DNA of 64,000 bases from Ructibacterium sp965146665 (GTDB taxonomy: Bacteria; Bacillota; Clostridia; Monoglobales; Monoglobaceae): the NCBI GenBank assembly GCA_965146665.1, contig CBCTHE010000019.1, positions 1 to 64,000 of the forward strand. The letters run 5' to 3'. Under the pieces are notes generated by a model. The model did no database searches, was not told the DNA's origin, and saw nothing but the letters and a program-made list of their open reading frames with translations. Within the stretch, counting starts at the first letter, position 1; the number at the start of each line of letters is the position of its first letter. Made by a program: the position numbers and the translations under genes. Positions 31,224 through 39,903 of the stretch are shown here, one piece after another.

Positions 31224-32886
31224 CAGCCAATGTCTCCTTTAGCTTGGTCAGAGCGATCTTGGTCTCCGCTGTGGTCTCACCGAGCAAAGACGCGATTTCC
31301 TGTACCACCCGCATCTGCTTCTCAACGACCTTGTCTGTGATCTCAATGACCCGGCGGTTGTGGGAATCCTTGTTCTCCCGCATTTTCTCCTCCTCGGTCA
31401 CATCCTTCATAATGCTCATGATGATATGGTACTCTTTGTCGTAAATCACCGTTTCTTCCACATATTTTTCATACTCATCCAGATATTTGTTCTTCTCATA
31501 GATGTTTTTGCCCTCTGTCATGCAGAGCAGGTAATCCGTGGGATCCAGAAGCCGCATAACCGGCTCTCCCTGCACGTCAGACTGGCGCTTGACATTCAGT
31601 ATCTTCTGGGCCGCGTTATTCATCTGCTGAAGCTCCAGCTGTTCGTTGAGCACAAAGATGCCGTTGGGCGTATTGTTGATGATTTTGTCTGAGAAGGATT
31701 CCGCCTTTTCCTTGAGGTAGGGCAGACACATGGTGAGATCCGCCTTTCCGTTCAGAACGGCAACCGCCTTCTCCCGGCAGGTATTATAGCCGCAGCTCCC
31801 GCAGTTGAGCTCCTGCTCCGGGGAATGCTTTCCCATCTTCCGAAGAATTTCTTCAATGGCGGAGCTGCCCGGCATCTGCTGGTTTCTGCCCTCAAAGGGG
31901 AAGCTTTTGTAGAGCATGGTATGATCCGGCATCACCAGATCATGATCCATCTTCTTTGCGGTCTTGCGCAGGGCCACAAGCTCCTGAAGATGATGGATTT
32001 TTTCCCGTTCCATGCCCGGCCCGCCGATACAGCTTCCGGTACACGCGGACATCTCCACAAAGCAGTTGTTCAGATTTCCGTTTTCAATGTCCTCCAGGGC
32101 GGCCATACAGTTTTCAATGCCGTCTACGGCAATGTAGGAATACGCCTCCTCCAGATCCATGGACTGCAGAATACCGCCGCAGGACGGGAAAAGCCGCGCC
32201 CGGGCCGGATCTCTGGTATCCGGAAGGTCACGCAGAACCACACCCTCCTCCCGCATCCAATCGGAGAGCTCCTCAAAGGTCAGGGCGCAGTCCACCAGAC
32301 CGGCGCTGTGGTCTGTCTCATCTTTCTTCGCAATGCAAGGGCCGATAAAAACGGTATAACAGTCCGGATGGGTGGTTTTGAGTCTGGCGCAGTGGGCCTG
32401 CATGGGCGATAACACCTTTGCCAGATAGTTCAGCGCAATGGGATATTTTTTCTGAATAAGGGTGTTTACCGTATGACAGCAGGAGGATATGATCACCTTC
32501 TGTTCCCGTCCTGCCACCATCTCCTCATACCTCTTTTTCACAATGGTAGCGCCCACCGCCGTCTCCTCCGCCGCGGTGAAACCGAGTGCCTGCAGGGCCT
32601 CCTCCATGGCGTCGATGCTCACCTTATAGTTGGCCGTATAGCTGGGCGCGAGACTGACATAGACAGGCTTTCCCGCAGCGATCAGCGCTTTTGCCTTCTC
32701 CACGTCATTGCGGATCTGCTTGGCGTTCTGGGGACAGTTCACATAACAGCGGCCGCAGAGAATACACTCGTCCGCAATGATATGCGCCTGATTATCCGAG
32801 AAACGGATGGATTTTACCGGACAGAAGCGTATACATTTATAGCAGTTTTTGCAGTTTGATTTTTTGAGCTGTAAGCAAGGTTCCAT
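31213..32886 (-). CDS. Sensory [FeFe] hydrogenase with PAS domain (HydS-like, group C)
   Basis: Two ferredoxin 4Fe-4S motifs (CKNCYKCIRFCPVKSI, CILCGRCYVNCPQNA) precede a hydrogenase domain with altered L1 (SSCCHTVN, about 134), L2 (SPMQAHCARLK, about 160) and L3 (SACTGSCIGGPG, about 280). An extra Fe-S domain (CGSCGYNTCREKAVAVLNG, about 363) and a PAS domain (NNTPNGIFVLNEQLELQQMN, about 393-500) end in a helical linker. The 557-residue order matches the group C sensory enzymes, proposed H2 or redox sensors. It overlaps the phosphatase gene by 11 bp. Confidence 0.93.
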   Translation of the reverse strand: MEPCLQLKKSNCKNCYKCIRFCPVKSIRFSDNQAHIIADECILCGRCYVNCPQNAKQIRNDVEKAKALIAAGKPVYVSLAPSYTANYKVSIDAMEEALQALGFTAAEETAVGATIVKKRYEEMVAGREQKVIISSCCHTVNTLIQKKYPIALNYLAKVLSPMQAHCARLKTTHPDCYTVFIGPCIAKKDETDHSAGLVDCALTFEELSDWMREEGVVLRDLPDTRDPARARLFPSCGGILQSMDLEEAYSYIAVDGIENCMAALEDIENGNLNNCFVEMSACTGSCIGGPGMEREKIHHLQELVALRKTAKKMDHDLVMPDHTMLYKSFPFEGRNQQMPGSSAIEEILRKMGKHSPEQELNCGSCGYNTCREKAVAVLNGKADLTMCLPYLKEKAESFSDKIINNTPNGIFVLNEQLELQQMNNAAQKILNVKRQSDVQGEPVMRLLDPTDYLLCMTEGKNIYEKNKYLDEYEKYVEETVIYDKEYHIIMSIMKDVTEEEKMRENKDSHNRRVIEITDKVVEKQMRVVQEIASLLGETTAETKIALTKLKETLADEE

Positions 32887-32896
32887 TTTCTATCCC

Positions 32897-33139
32897 TCAC
32901 AGCGCGTCCAGCACATATTTCTGAAATATTTCGTCAAAATTGTCCTTGTTGACGCCGACCACAATTTCGTCGCCGATCTTTACGCTCACGCCGTCCGTAC
33001 ATTTTCCAAGACAGAAAGCGGCCGCCAGATCCACCTTTTCCTCCAGCTGATGGCTGGCGATATTCTCTTTCATCAGATTGATGATATCATAGGAGCCGCG
33101 CAGATGACATGAGCTCCCAACGCAAACACTGATTTTCAT
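32897..33139 (-). CDS. Thioredoxin-like [2Fe-2S] ferredoxin, 80 aa
   Basis: A short NuoE/HoxE-like fold with the four cluster Cys in CVGSSCHLRGS (6 and 11) and FCLGKCTDG (about 43 and 47). These small electron carriers deliver electrons to or from hydrogenase subunits. ATG 33139 follows GGGGGATTTGAA and lies 120 bp downstream of a consensus promoter, and the next gene begins after a 10-bp gap. It is therefore the first gene of a four-gene operon with the sensory hydrogenase, phosphatase and second hydrogenase. Confidence 0.9.
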   Translation of the reverse strand: MKISVCVGSSCHLRGSYDIINLMKENIASHQLEEKVDLAAAFCLGKCTDGVSVKIGDEIVVGVNKDNFDEIFQKYVLDAL

Positions 33140-33258
33140 TTCAAATCCCCCTTTGACAATTTCTATCTTTCTTCACCACAATTCTCATTGATAAGACTGC
33201 GCTTCTGCGTTTTTCGTTCCCGTCAGGATGGCTTTTGCGCTGTCTTTACACAAGTTTC

Positions 33259-33287
33259 ATTATAACGGCTTTTGCCTGTGTTGTCAA
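33259..33287 (-). promoter_or_regulatory. Promoter of the hydrogenase operon
   Basis: TTGACA (33287-33282), 17 bp, TATAAT (33264-33259) on the minus strand: perfect consensus. Confidence 0.9.
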
Positions 33288-33390
33288 CAATCCTTTTATT
33301 CTGTCGAAACGGATTTTTCTGAATATTTTTCCCTCCTATCCAGAGCTGGCTGTATCTCTTTTTCAAACCTGTGAACCAATAAAAATTTAA

Positions 33391-33608
33391 AATAATATAT
33401 ATATTATTACTTCTAGTTGCTGTCGCTGTTGCTGGAGGTGTGGAAAACGTATAAAACTCATACAAGCTGGGAACACTAAAGGGTTTTGGGGATGTGGAAA
33501 AGCTTTGGAAAACCTTGTTTTGTTTTACACAGTTTCCAGAACTTCTCCGCAGGCCGTTTTTTTTTCACAGTTCGTCCACATTTTATCCACAGGGAAAGCT
33601 GTGGATAA
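33391..33608. other. DnaA-box cluster with AT-rich palindrome
   Basis: AATAATATATATATTATT (33391-33408), a perfect 18-bp palindrome, is followed by DnaA-box-like sites TGTGGAAAA (33439 and 33493), TCGTCCACA (33572), and two exact boxes in inverted order, TTATCCACA (33583-33591) and TGTGGATAA (33600-33608). It could be an origin-like or DnaA-titrating region, but no dnaA gene is present and gene orientation does not change here. Confidence 0.5.
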
Positions 33609-33649
33609 TCAGCATCACAGCATATTGGGGAAAGACGGCGGGAGAGGCG

Positions 33650-34186
33650 CTATTGCATGGCCTTCAGCCGCGCGAATACCGCGTCCTCTCCCTCCTCGGC
33701 CAGCAGGGTCAGAAGCTCTGTGATCAGCGAGGAGGTCTCCGGGGCAATGAAGCGGTTGGCGTCTCCGCGCAGATAATAATCCAGGGGATGGCGCTGGGTA
33801 TAATTTTCTCCCTGATAGATCTTGCTGGCGGCGATCCGGTCACAGACGAGCTCCTTTACATAGCGGAGCGGCATGGGGACAGGGACGACACGGCCGGCCT
33901 TTGGGCTGTAGTCGTTCCAGTATTCAAAGTGATGACGGTTCCGGCCCTTGTGGTGAAGCCAGGCTGGAGAATAGCCGTAAATTTCCCGTTCTTTTTCATT
34001 GGGGCTTTTGGTGCCGTTGGTATAGTATCGGGCGCCTGCCAGAAATTCTGTGGGTGTGTATTTGGAAAGATCGTGGCGGAGGCCCTGCCAGAGAATTCCC
34101 GCCTTTTTGCAGTGGCGGATCACCAGATGGCGGTGACGGGTGATGGTCCTGAAATGACGCCATGCTTTTTTGATTGTAATGCCCAT
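33650..34186 (-). CDS. DUF5662 family protein, 178 aa
   Basis: The sequence shows the DUF5662 pattern: HRHLVIRHCKKAGILWQGL, then HDLSKYTPTEFLAGARYY, GYSPAWLHHKGRNRHHFEYW, and VCDRIAASKIYQGENY with HPLDYYL. The His/Asp arrangement resembles an HD-type metal site. Found in many gut Firmicutes and phages; no activity has been assigned to my knowledge. It sits 15 bp downstream of the GNAT gene on the same strand, so they form a two-gene unit. ATG 34186 follows GGAGGAACCC. Confidence 0.88.
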   Translation of the reverse strand: MGITIKKAWRHFRTITRHRHLVIRHCKKAGILWQGLRHDLSKYTPTEFLAGARYYTNGTKSPNEKEREIYGYSPAWLHHKGRNRHHFEYWNDYSPKAGRVVPVPMPLRYVKELVCDRIAASKIYQGENYTQRHPLDYYLRGDANRFIAPETSSLITELLTLLAEEGEDAVFARLKAMQ

Positions 34187-34201
34187 TGGGTTCCTCCTGC
34201 G

Positions 34202-34648
34202 TTACTTTTTTTCCTGGTCACGGATCATCTGGACATAGTCCAGCACTCCATAGCCATGGCGCTGATACAGGCGTTTGGCGTCCTGGTTATTGGGTGAGAT
34301 CTCAAGGCGGAGCCGCGGGGCGTCCGCGTAGGTATCGCGGACAAAGTTCAGACACGCGCTGCCCAGACCCTTTCCCTGAAAGGCGGGCCGGATATAGAGC
34401 TCCTCCATCCAGACCACAAGGCCGCCCGCTTCGTTGGACCAGGAGAGGGAGAGCTGACAGTAGCCCGCTGTCTCCCCCTCATGTTCTATCATATAAATGC
34501 GGACATAGGGGGAACCGGCCAGCGCGGCCTCTAAGGTCTTTTCAAAGTTTTTTTCATCCACCGTATGCAGAACCGCGGGAGAGTGATAAAATTCATGCGC
34601 CATCTGCAAAAAGACGGCGCTGTCTTCTGTTTTAATTTGACGAATCAT
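34202..34648 (-). CDS. GNAT-family N-acetyltransferase, 148 aa
   Basis: The GNAT fold is visible: ARG of AGYCQLSLSWSNEAGGLVVW, beta4 VWMEELYIRPAFQGKGLGSA with the acetyl-CoA-binding Q/RxxGxG-type loop, and LRLEISPNNQDAKRLYQRHG at the C-terminus. Length is normal. The acceptor cannot be predicted. ATG 34648 follows AGAAAGGATCGGTTTT. It is co-transcribed with the DUF5662 gene. Confidence 0.93.
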   Translation of the reverse strand: MIRQIKTEDSAVFLQMAHEFYHSPAVLHTVDEKNFEKTLEAALAGSPYVRIYMIEHEGETAGYCQLSLSWSNEAGGLVVWMEELYIRPAFQGKGLGSACLNFVRDTYADAPRLRLEISPNNQDAKRLYQRHGYGVLDYVQMIRDQEKK

Positions 34649-34897
34649 AAAACCGATCCTTTCTCTCTTTTATTAAAGTGAGGAATCCACAGCGCTTTTG
34701 TTCTATGTCTATGGGGTCCTGTGCGTCCAGTATACCTATTTTCCAGATAAAAAGCAAGGTCATTTTTGTGAACGTCAAAAAAACAAAAAAGATAACGGTT
34801 TGCGTGAATTGTCAAGGTTTTTGTGGGGAAAATACAGAAAGGTGCCGAGAGTTTTTTCTTTTATGCTATCTTTTTTTCACAAATTATGTCGAAGTCA

Positions 34898-34926
34898 TTG
34901 ACAGTGGTGTGAAAATATTGTAAAAT
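34898..34926 (+). promoter_or_regulatory. Promoter of the mreB/mbl gene
   Basis: TTGACA (34898-34903), 17 bp, TAAAAT (34921-34926). The 34650-34897 stretch upstream holds no gene that I can support. Confidence 0.88.
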
Positions 34927-34989
34927 AGCATTTGTAACATGACTGTAACAGAATTGTAATATTGCGATTTGAGAGGAATGGATATTTTT

Positions 34990-36015
34990 ATGTTTGGACA
35001 GGATATTGGCATAGATTTGGGAACTGCCTCCATTTTGGTATATGTGAAGGGGCGGGGGATCGTGGCCAAGGAACCCTCCGTTGTGGCAGTGGATAAAGAA
35101 ACCAAACGTTTACTCGCGGTTGGCGAAGAGGCCCAGCAGATGCTGGGAAGGACGCCTGGGAATATTGTTGCCGTCCGTCCCCTTCGGGAAGGCGTGATTT
35201 CCGATTATACCGTCACGGAGCGGATGCTGAAATATTTTTTGCAGAGAGTGACGAAACGCGGCCTGTTCAGCAGTCTGTTCAAGCCGCGGCTCATGATCTG
35301 TGTTCCCAGCGGCGTGACCGAGGTGGAGGAACGGGCGGTCATTGACGCTGGGATGCAGGCGGGAGCCAGAAAAGTGAACCTGATTGAGGAACCCCTTGCC
35401 GCGGCCATTGGCGTTGGCATTGATATCAGCCAGCCCTGCGGCAGTATGGTGGTGGATATCGGCGGCGGAACCAGCGACATTGCCGTAATCTCACTTGGCG
35501 GAATTGTCCTGAGCCGGTCCATCAAGGTTGCAGGCGACAACTTTGACGAAGCGATCATCCGGTACATACGGAAAAAGTATAATATTTTGATCGGTGAGCG
35601 TACGGCGGAGGAGTTGAAAATCAAGATCGGCTGTGTGCGGAAGCGGGACAAGCTTCTGGCTATGGATATCCGGGGCAGGAGCCTGGTATCCGGCCTTCCC
35701 AAGACCATCCAGGTTTCTTCGGATGAGATCTATGAGGCGCTGAATGAGACGGCCATGTCTATTGTGGAGGAAGTCCGAAATGTGCTGGAGGAGACGCCGC
35801 CGGAGCTGGTGGGAGACATCAGCGCGCGGGGAATTGTATTGACAGGGGGCGGCGCGCTGATTCATGGAATGGACCGGCTGATCCAGAATGAGACCGGTAT
35901 CAAGGCGTTCGTCGCGGACGAGGCGGAGTCTTGTGTGGCCTACGGCACGGGCAAGGCGCTGGATAATATCAGCGTGCTGGACAGTTACAACGCGGCGGAC
36001 CGAAGAGAGGCATAG
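34990..36015 (+). CDS. Rod-shape-determining actin homologue MreB/Mbl
   Basis: The actin-fold motifs are clear: phosphate 1 DIGIDLGTASILVYV, connect 1 PLREGVISDYTVTERML, phosphate 2 MVVDIGGGTSDIAVISLGG, and adenosine motif GIVLTGGGALIHGMDRLI. MreB-type filaments under the membrane guide lateral wall synthesis. The 341-residue length and early sequence MFGQDIGIDLGTA suit Mbl/MreB paralogues; which one cannot be told here, and no mreC or mreD follows. ATG 34990 is chosen because ATG 34978 lies only one base after the AGAGG ribosome site. It is followed by fabZ. Confidence 0.95.
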   Translation: MFGQDIGIDLGTASILVYVKGRGIVAKEPSVVAVDKETKRLLAVGEEAQQMLGRTPGNIVAVRPLREGVISDYTVTERMLKYFLQRVTKRGLFSSLFKPRLMICVPSGVTEVEERAVIDAGMQAGARKVNLIEEPLAAAIGVGIDISQPCGSMVVDIGGGTSDIAVISLGGIVLSRSIKVAGDNFDEAIIRYIRKKYNILIGERTAEELKIKIGCVRKRDKLLAMDIRGRSLVSGLPKTIQVSSDEIYEALNETAMSIVEEVRNVLEETPPELVGDISARGIVLTGGGALIHGMDRLIQNETGIKAFVADEAESCVAYGTGKALDNISVLDSYNAADRREA

Positions 36016-36072
36016 CACTTGCCGGAGAGTGCGCGGCATCAGAGAAAGAATAAAAATACAGGAGGAAAAAAG

Positions 36073-36504
36073 ATGGAATTGAGCGCTGCTGAAATTATGG
36101 AAATCATACCGCACCGGTATCCGTTTATGCTGGTGGATAAAATAATAGAATTTGAAGAGGGAAAACGCGCGGTTGGTATCAAAAATGTGACCATGAACGA
36201 GCCGTTTTTTCAGGGACATTTTCCGGGACGGCCGCTGATGCCCGGCGTGTTGATCTGCGAGGCACTGGCACAGGTGGGAGCGGTGGTGATTCTGTCCAAT
36301 CCTGAGCACAAGGGAAAGCTGGCGGTATTTACCGGAATCAATAATTTTAAGTTTAAGCATCAGGTGGTGCCGGGAGAAACCCTGCGTCTGGAGGTCGAAA
36401 TGACAAAAATGCGGAGCATTATGGGGAAAGCTGATGTGTGTGCCTATGTAGGGGATGAGGTGGCCGCAAAAGGTGAAATTTCCTTTGCTCTGGTCGAAAA
36501 ATAA
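36073..36504 (+). CDS. fabZ: 3-hydroxyacyl-ACP dehydratase
   Basis: ATG 36073 follows AGGAGGAAAAAAG. The 143-residue hot-dog-fold protein has IIPHRYPFMLVDKI, catalytic His in GHFPGRPLMPGVL and catalytic Glu in ICEALAQVGAV. FabZ dehydrates beta-hydroxyacyl-ACP in fatty acid elongation. The codon region is 57 bp after the mreB-type gene and reads in the same direction, so they likely share the promoter at 34898. Upstream in-frame codons to 36019 lack a ribosome site. Confidence 0.96.
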   Translation: MELSAAEIMEIIPHRYPFMLVDKIIEFEEGKRAVGIKNVTMNEPFFQGHFPGRPLMPGVLICEALAQVGAVVILSNPEHKGKLAVFTGINNFKFKHQVVPGETLRLEVEMTKMRSIMGKADVCAYVGDEVAAKGEISFALVEK

Positions 36505-36546
36505 AAATGGTAAATAAACGGGCGTCAAGCGTCCGGAGGTAAATGC

Positions 36547-38001
36547 ATGAAAAATTTTTATCTAAAAAAAGCGCAGGATAATTTTCCTGAGATTATAGAA
36601 ACTGAAATCGTGCCTGACGTAAGGGAAAGTGTACTGAAACATGGCACCAGCATTGTCATTGATCTGAAAAATCATTATGTGGGCTATTTTTCATTTCGGA
36701 TGAAGTGGGTTGATATTTACATAGATGCGCCGGTCAGGCTCTCTGTCAGGTTTTGTGAAACAAAAGAAGAGCTTTATGATGATTTTTCCGCTTATAAGGG
36801 AAGCCTATGCGGATCCTGGCTGCAGGAGGAGATCATAAATATTGATTTTCCGGGGGAGTATAAAATGCCCCGGCGGTATGCGGCAAGATATATCAAGATG
36901 AGTGTGATTGCGTCACCGCAAAAACTCGTTTTAACTGATTTTAAATACAGAGCTGTGACAAGCGCGGATGTAAGCCGGGTGAAAGAATGTCAGACTGCAG
37001 ACGGGGAACTGCAAAGAATCGACAAGTTATCCATAAACACACTGAAAAATTGTATGCAGAGGGTCTTTGAAGACGGACCGAAGAGGGACAGGCGTCTGTG
37101 GATCGGGGATCTTCGGCTGGAAGCACTTACGAATTATGAAACATTTCATAATTTGGAACTGGTGCGCCGGTGTTTGTATCTCTTTGCGGCTGCTGAAACA
37201 AATGAGCTTGGGTTTATGGCCAGCTATATCTATGAGAATCCCGAATTTGCGGCCGGCGAGGGATCACTGATTGATTATGCGCTTTTATATGTTGCCTGTG
37301 TATGCGATTATTATAAACATTCAGGAGATATTGAGGTTTTACAGGATTTATACCCGTTGATCAAACAGCAGATGGATGCCGCGCACAGGCTTTTGGACCA
37401 GGACGGCATCATAGCTGTGCACGAGACAGGGGGCGCCTTTATAGATTGGTGTGAGGGCCTTTGTAAAACAACGGCACTGCACGGCGTCTATTTATATGTG
37501 CTGAGATTGCTGATTGGGATTTTGAAGGAAACCCGGCACCGTGACGGAGAAATTTATGCCAAACGGCTGGAAAGTGCAAAGGAAGCCGCTTCGCATATTT
37601 TAGTTCATCCGCAGAAGAAAATTTTTGTGAATGAGAAGGATCATTTTCAATACAGTGTGCATTCTGTGGTTTGGATGATACTTGGTGGTGTGATTGAGGG
37701 TGAAGAGGCGGGCAAAGCGCTCAATGATGTATTGGCCTCCGAAAAAAGCATAAAGCCGTTTACGCCGTATATGCATCACTATGTGGTGGAAGCTATGACA
37801 GAGCTTCAGATGTTTGATGAGGCCGCGGCGTACATTAAAAATTATTGGGGCGGTATGGTAAAGCTTGGGGCTGATACGTTCTATGAGGTATACGTTCCGG
37901 GAGATCCTGACTTTTCACCTTATGGAGACCGGATGATTAACAGTATGTGCCACGCGTGGAGTTGTACGCCGTCTTATTTTATCAGAAAGTATCATTTATG
38001 A
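36547..38001 (+). CDS. GH78-like alpha-L-rhamnosidase, cytoplasmic
   Basis: ATG 36547 follows CCGGAGGTAAATGC. After a beta-rich N-terminal half (about 1-165) the (alpha/alpha)6 catalytic domain begins with LSINTLKNCMQRVFEDGPKR and DRRLWIGDLRLEALTNYETF, the GH78 catalytic loop with Asp and Glu candidates. Later motifs are TGGAFIDWCEGL and, near the end, MCHAWSCTPSYFI. It removes rhamnose from plant or bacterial glycans. At 484 residues it is shorter than typical GH78 enzymes. Its codon and base use is more AT-rich than fabZ next to it, so it may have been inserted here; it is followed by a strong terminator. Confidence 0.85.
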   Translation: MKNFYLKKAQDNFPEIIETEIVPDVRESVLKHGTSIVIDLKNHYVGYFSFRMKWVDIYIDAPVRLSVRFCETKEELYDDFSAYKGSLCGSWLQEEIINIDFPGEYKMPRRYAARYIKMSVIASPQKLVLTDFKYRAVTSADVSRVKECQTADGELQRIDKLSINTLKNCMQRVFEDGPKRDRRLWIGDLRLEALTNYETFHNLELVRRCLYLFAAAETNELGFMASYIYENPEFAAGEGSLIDYALLYVACVCDYYKHSGDIEVLQDLYPLIKQQMDAAHRLLDQDGIIAVHETGGAFIDWCEGLCKTTALHGVYLYVLRLLIGILKETRHRDGEIYAKRLESAKEAASHILVHPQKKIFVNEKDHFQYSVHSVVWMILGGVIEGEEAGKALNDVLASEKSIKPFTPYMHHYVVEAMTELQMFDEAAAYIKNYWGGMVKLGADTFYEVYVPGDPDFSPYGDRMINSMCHAWSCTPSYFIRKYHL

Positions 38002-38068
38002 TTTTTTAAAGCAACCCGGCCAGTGGAAAGACGGCTGCTGGAAGAGAAAATGTTATATAAGACTGATC

Positions 38069-38109
38069 AGCCCCTGCGGCAGGTTTTGTCCTGCCGCAGG
38101 GGCTTTTTT
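38069..38109 (+). terminator. Strong terminator after the GH78-like gene
   Basis: AGCCCCTGCGGCAGG and CCTGCCGCAGGGGCT flank TTTTGT, followed by TTTTTT. Confidence 0.95.
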
Positions 38110-38174
38110 GCATTTCACGTTTGGCGGGCGGCGTTTAGCAGGGCAGATGAATATGGTTCGCAAACCGATATTTT

Positions 38175-39770
38175 CTACTCTGCAAAGGCATATCTTCCCA
38201 TAAACAGCGTCTCTCCGGTGAGATCGTCACAGATAAAATAGGAGAACGGACGGTCCGCCTTAAACTCCACCATTTCTTCAGGCTGCTCTATAGCGCCGCC
38301 GCCAGGTAGTAAAACCGCAGTTGCGGCCGCGGCCTCTGTGCCCTTTTCATCCACTGCGATATAGGTCTTTTGAAGAACCTGGGAAACAAAGAGGGGAAGC
38401 GGAAGATTGTCTGCCATGGGCGCAAAATCCCCGGATGGGGAGAATGCCTTTGACATTCCCATGGACTTGAGCATATCATTGAGAGATTCATTGCTCTCCA
38501 TCTTGAATTTGGGCAGGGAAAGCGCCACCTTTTTCATCTCCATCTCCTTTTGTCTGCCCAAAAAGGCGGTGGGATCTGCGCCGCTTTCCGGGAGCACCAC
38601 ATACATGCTCAGTCCCCGGTCTGACCGGTAGGGCAGTCTGAGGGCCTGATACTGGGCTGTCTTTAAATATGCAAAGTGGTTGGTCTGATGCATAAACGGG
38701 ATTTGCGACTGGGTTCCGTCCGCCTGATGGAAGGTGTTATTTTGCGTGGCCTCCTTGGCGAAGGGGCGCTGCCAGTCCGCGTTCATATAGAGTGCGTTTA
38801 CCAGCGCAAACAAAAAATTACTGTACGTCAGCATATCCTTGATTTTGCCGTTGGTGTGGTCTTCAATCCAGGTGTTGATGGTTTTGACTGCGTTTTTGTC
38901 ATTGACAACGCTGGAATTTCCATCATAGAATTCTTGTATCGTATCTTTGTAGGAATCGCTGAAATCCACAGCCTGACTGATATGAAAGTGATTTTTAAGA
39001 TAGTCCTCATTCATCCAGATGGAGTTGGCAATGGAAAGTGTGGTATTTTCATCCGCGGCATAGGCCGCAGTCAGGTCACGGATGGTCTGATTATAGGCGT
39101 CCAGATCCGAGATTCCTGTGATCTTTTGTATTTGTGCCTGTGTTTCATTCTGGGTTCCGTTTGCCAGCATGGCCAGAGCAATTCTAAGACTCATCGGCGA
39201 AACCATAAAATTTCCCTTTTCATTGGCCGCGATCTGCTGATAAAAGCCGACGGTAAAGGCGTCGGCCGGTGTCTGTGCCGGCGTTTGGGTGGGCATGGGG
39301 TAGGAATTTTGCATTTTTTCCAGATGGACTGCGCTGTTTGCTTCATCCCAGTTAACCGTATAGCCAAGGGCCTCCATGAGCGGCCGGACCGCCAGATAGG
39401 CGCGGTCATTCAGCAGAGCCGGCGGCGCGTCAAGGGAAATGGGGGAGCCTAAGCTGCTCTGGTAGATCAGGCTTTTATACAGAACAGGCTGGCCGATTGA
39501 AAAGGTGAGATAAAGGGTGTCATAGATGACAATGATCTCCTGCTGGTCCTCGTTCCAGGTCACCTCCGCGCCGATTGCATCACAGAACGGCCGGACCGGA
39601 ATCATAACCCGGTCCGCGTCCGGTGACATGAGAATGGGGGCATCCAGTTCCAACACTTCGCCCTGCAGAGTCAGGGAAATGCCGGACGGATTTGAAGCAG
39701 AAGCGGGGATGAAAGACAGGCATGAGAACAGGAATACGGCGGCCAGAAACAGGCTGAGTTTTTTTTTCAT
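38175..39770 (-). CDS. Secreted serpin with copper-amine-oxidase-like N-terminal domain, 531 aa
   Basis: A signal peptide (1-25) is followed by a copper amine oxidase N-terminal-like domain (about 27-150; RVMIPVRPFCDAIGAEVTWN, AYLAVRPLMEALGYTVNWDE), a Pro/Thr linker (about 153-166) and a full serpin fold: MVSPMSLRIALAMLANGT, SIANSIWMNED, FALVNALYMNADWQRPF, LPKFKMESNESL and the hinge of an inhibitory serpin, DEKGTEAAAATAV. The reactive loop then reads LLPGGGAIEQ, unusually Gly-rich, so P1 is probably small. Inhibitory serpins trap serine or cysteine proteases. The first domain is common in surface proteins of Firmicutes and may act as a stalk. Confidence 0.92.
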   Translation of the reverse strand: MKKKLSLFLAAVFLFSCLSFIPASASNPSGISLTLQGEVLELDAPILMSPDADRVMIPVRPFCDAIGAEVTWNEDQQEIIVIYDTLYLTFSIGQPVLYKSLIYQSSLGSPISLDAPPALLNDRAYLAVRPLMEALGYTVNWDEANSAVHLEKMQNSYPMPTQTPAQTPADAFTVGFYQQIAANEKGNFMVSPMSLRIALAMLANGTQNETQAQIQKITGISDLDAYNQTIRDLTAAYAADENTTLSIANSIWMNEDYLKNHFHISQAVDFSDSYKDTIQEFYDGNSSVVNDKNAVKTINTWIEDHTNGKIKDMLTYSNFLFALVNALYMNADWQRPFAKEATQNNTFHQADGTQSQIPFMHQTNHFAYLKTAQYQALRLPYRSDRGLSMYVVLPESGADPTAFLGRQKEMEMKKVALSLPKFKMESNESLNDMLKSMGMSKAFSPSGDFAPMADNLPLPLFVSQVLQKTYIAVDEKGTEAAAATAVLLPGGGAIEQPEEMVEFKADRPFSYFICDDLTGETLFMGRYAFAE

Positions 39771-39857
39771 GGTGGACTCCTCCCTTTTAATGTATCCTTG
39801 ATAAAAGATATATGTGATAGTTTACATTTGGAAAGCAGAACAATGGGACAATGGAAA

Positions 39858-39891
39858 CAGGACGGAACCAGAATCAAGTGTTCCGCCCTGT
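39858..39891 (-). terminator. Probable terminator of the SLH-protein gene
   Basis: CAGGACGGAAC and GTTCCGCCCTG pair imperfectly around an 11-base loop; on the minus strand TTTCC follows. Confidence 0.5.
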
Positions 39892-39903
39892 GACAGGTCA
39901 ACT

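Noticed and set aside
33391..33608. Firm annotation of oriC
   Set aside because: No dnaA/dnaN nearby, and no switch in gene orientation; kept only as a finding.
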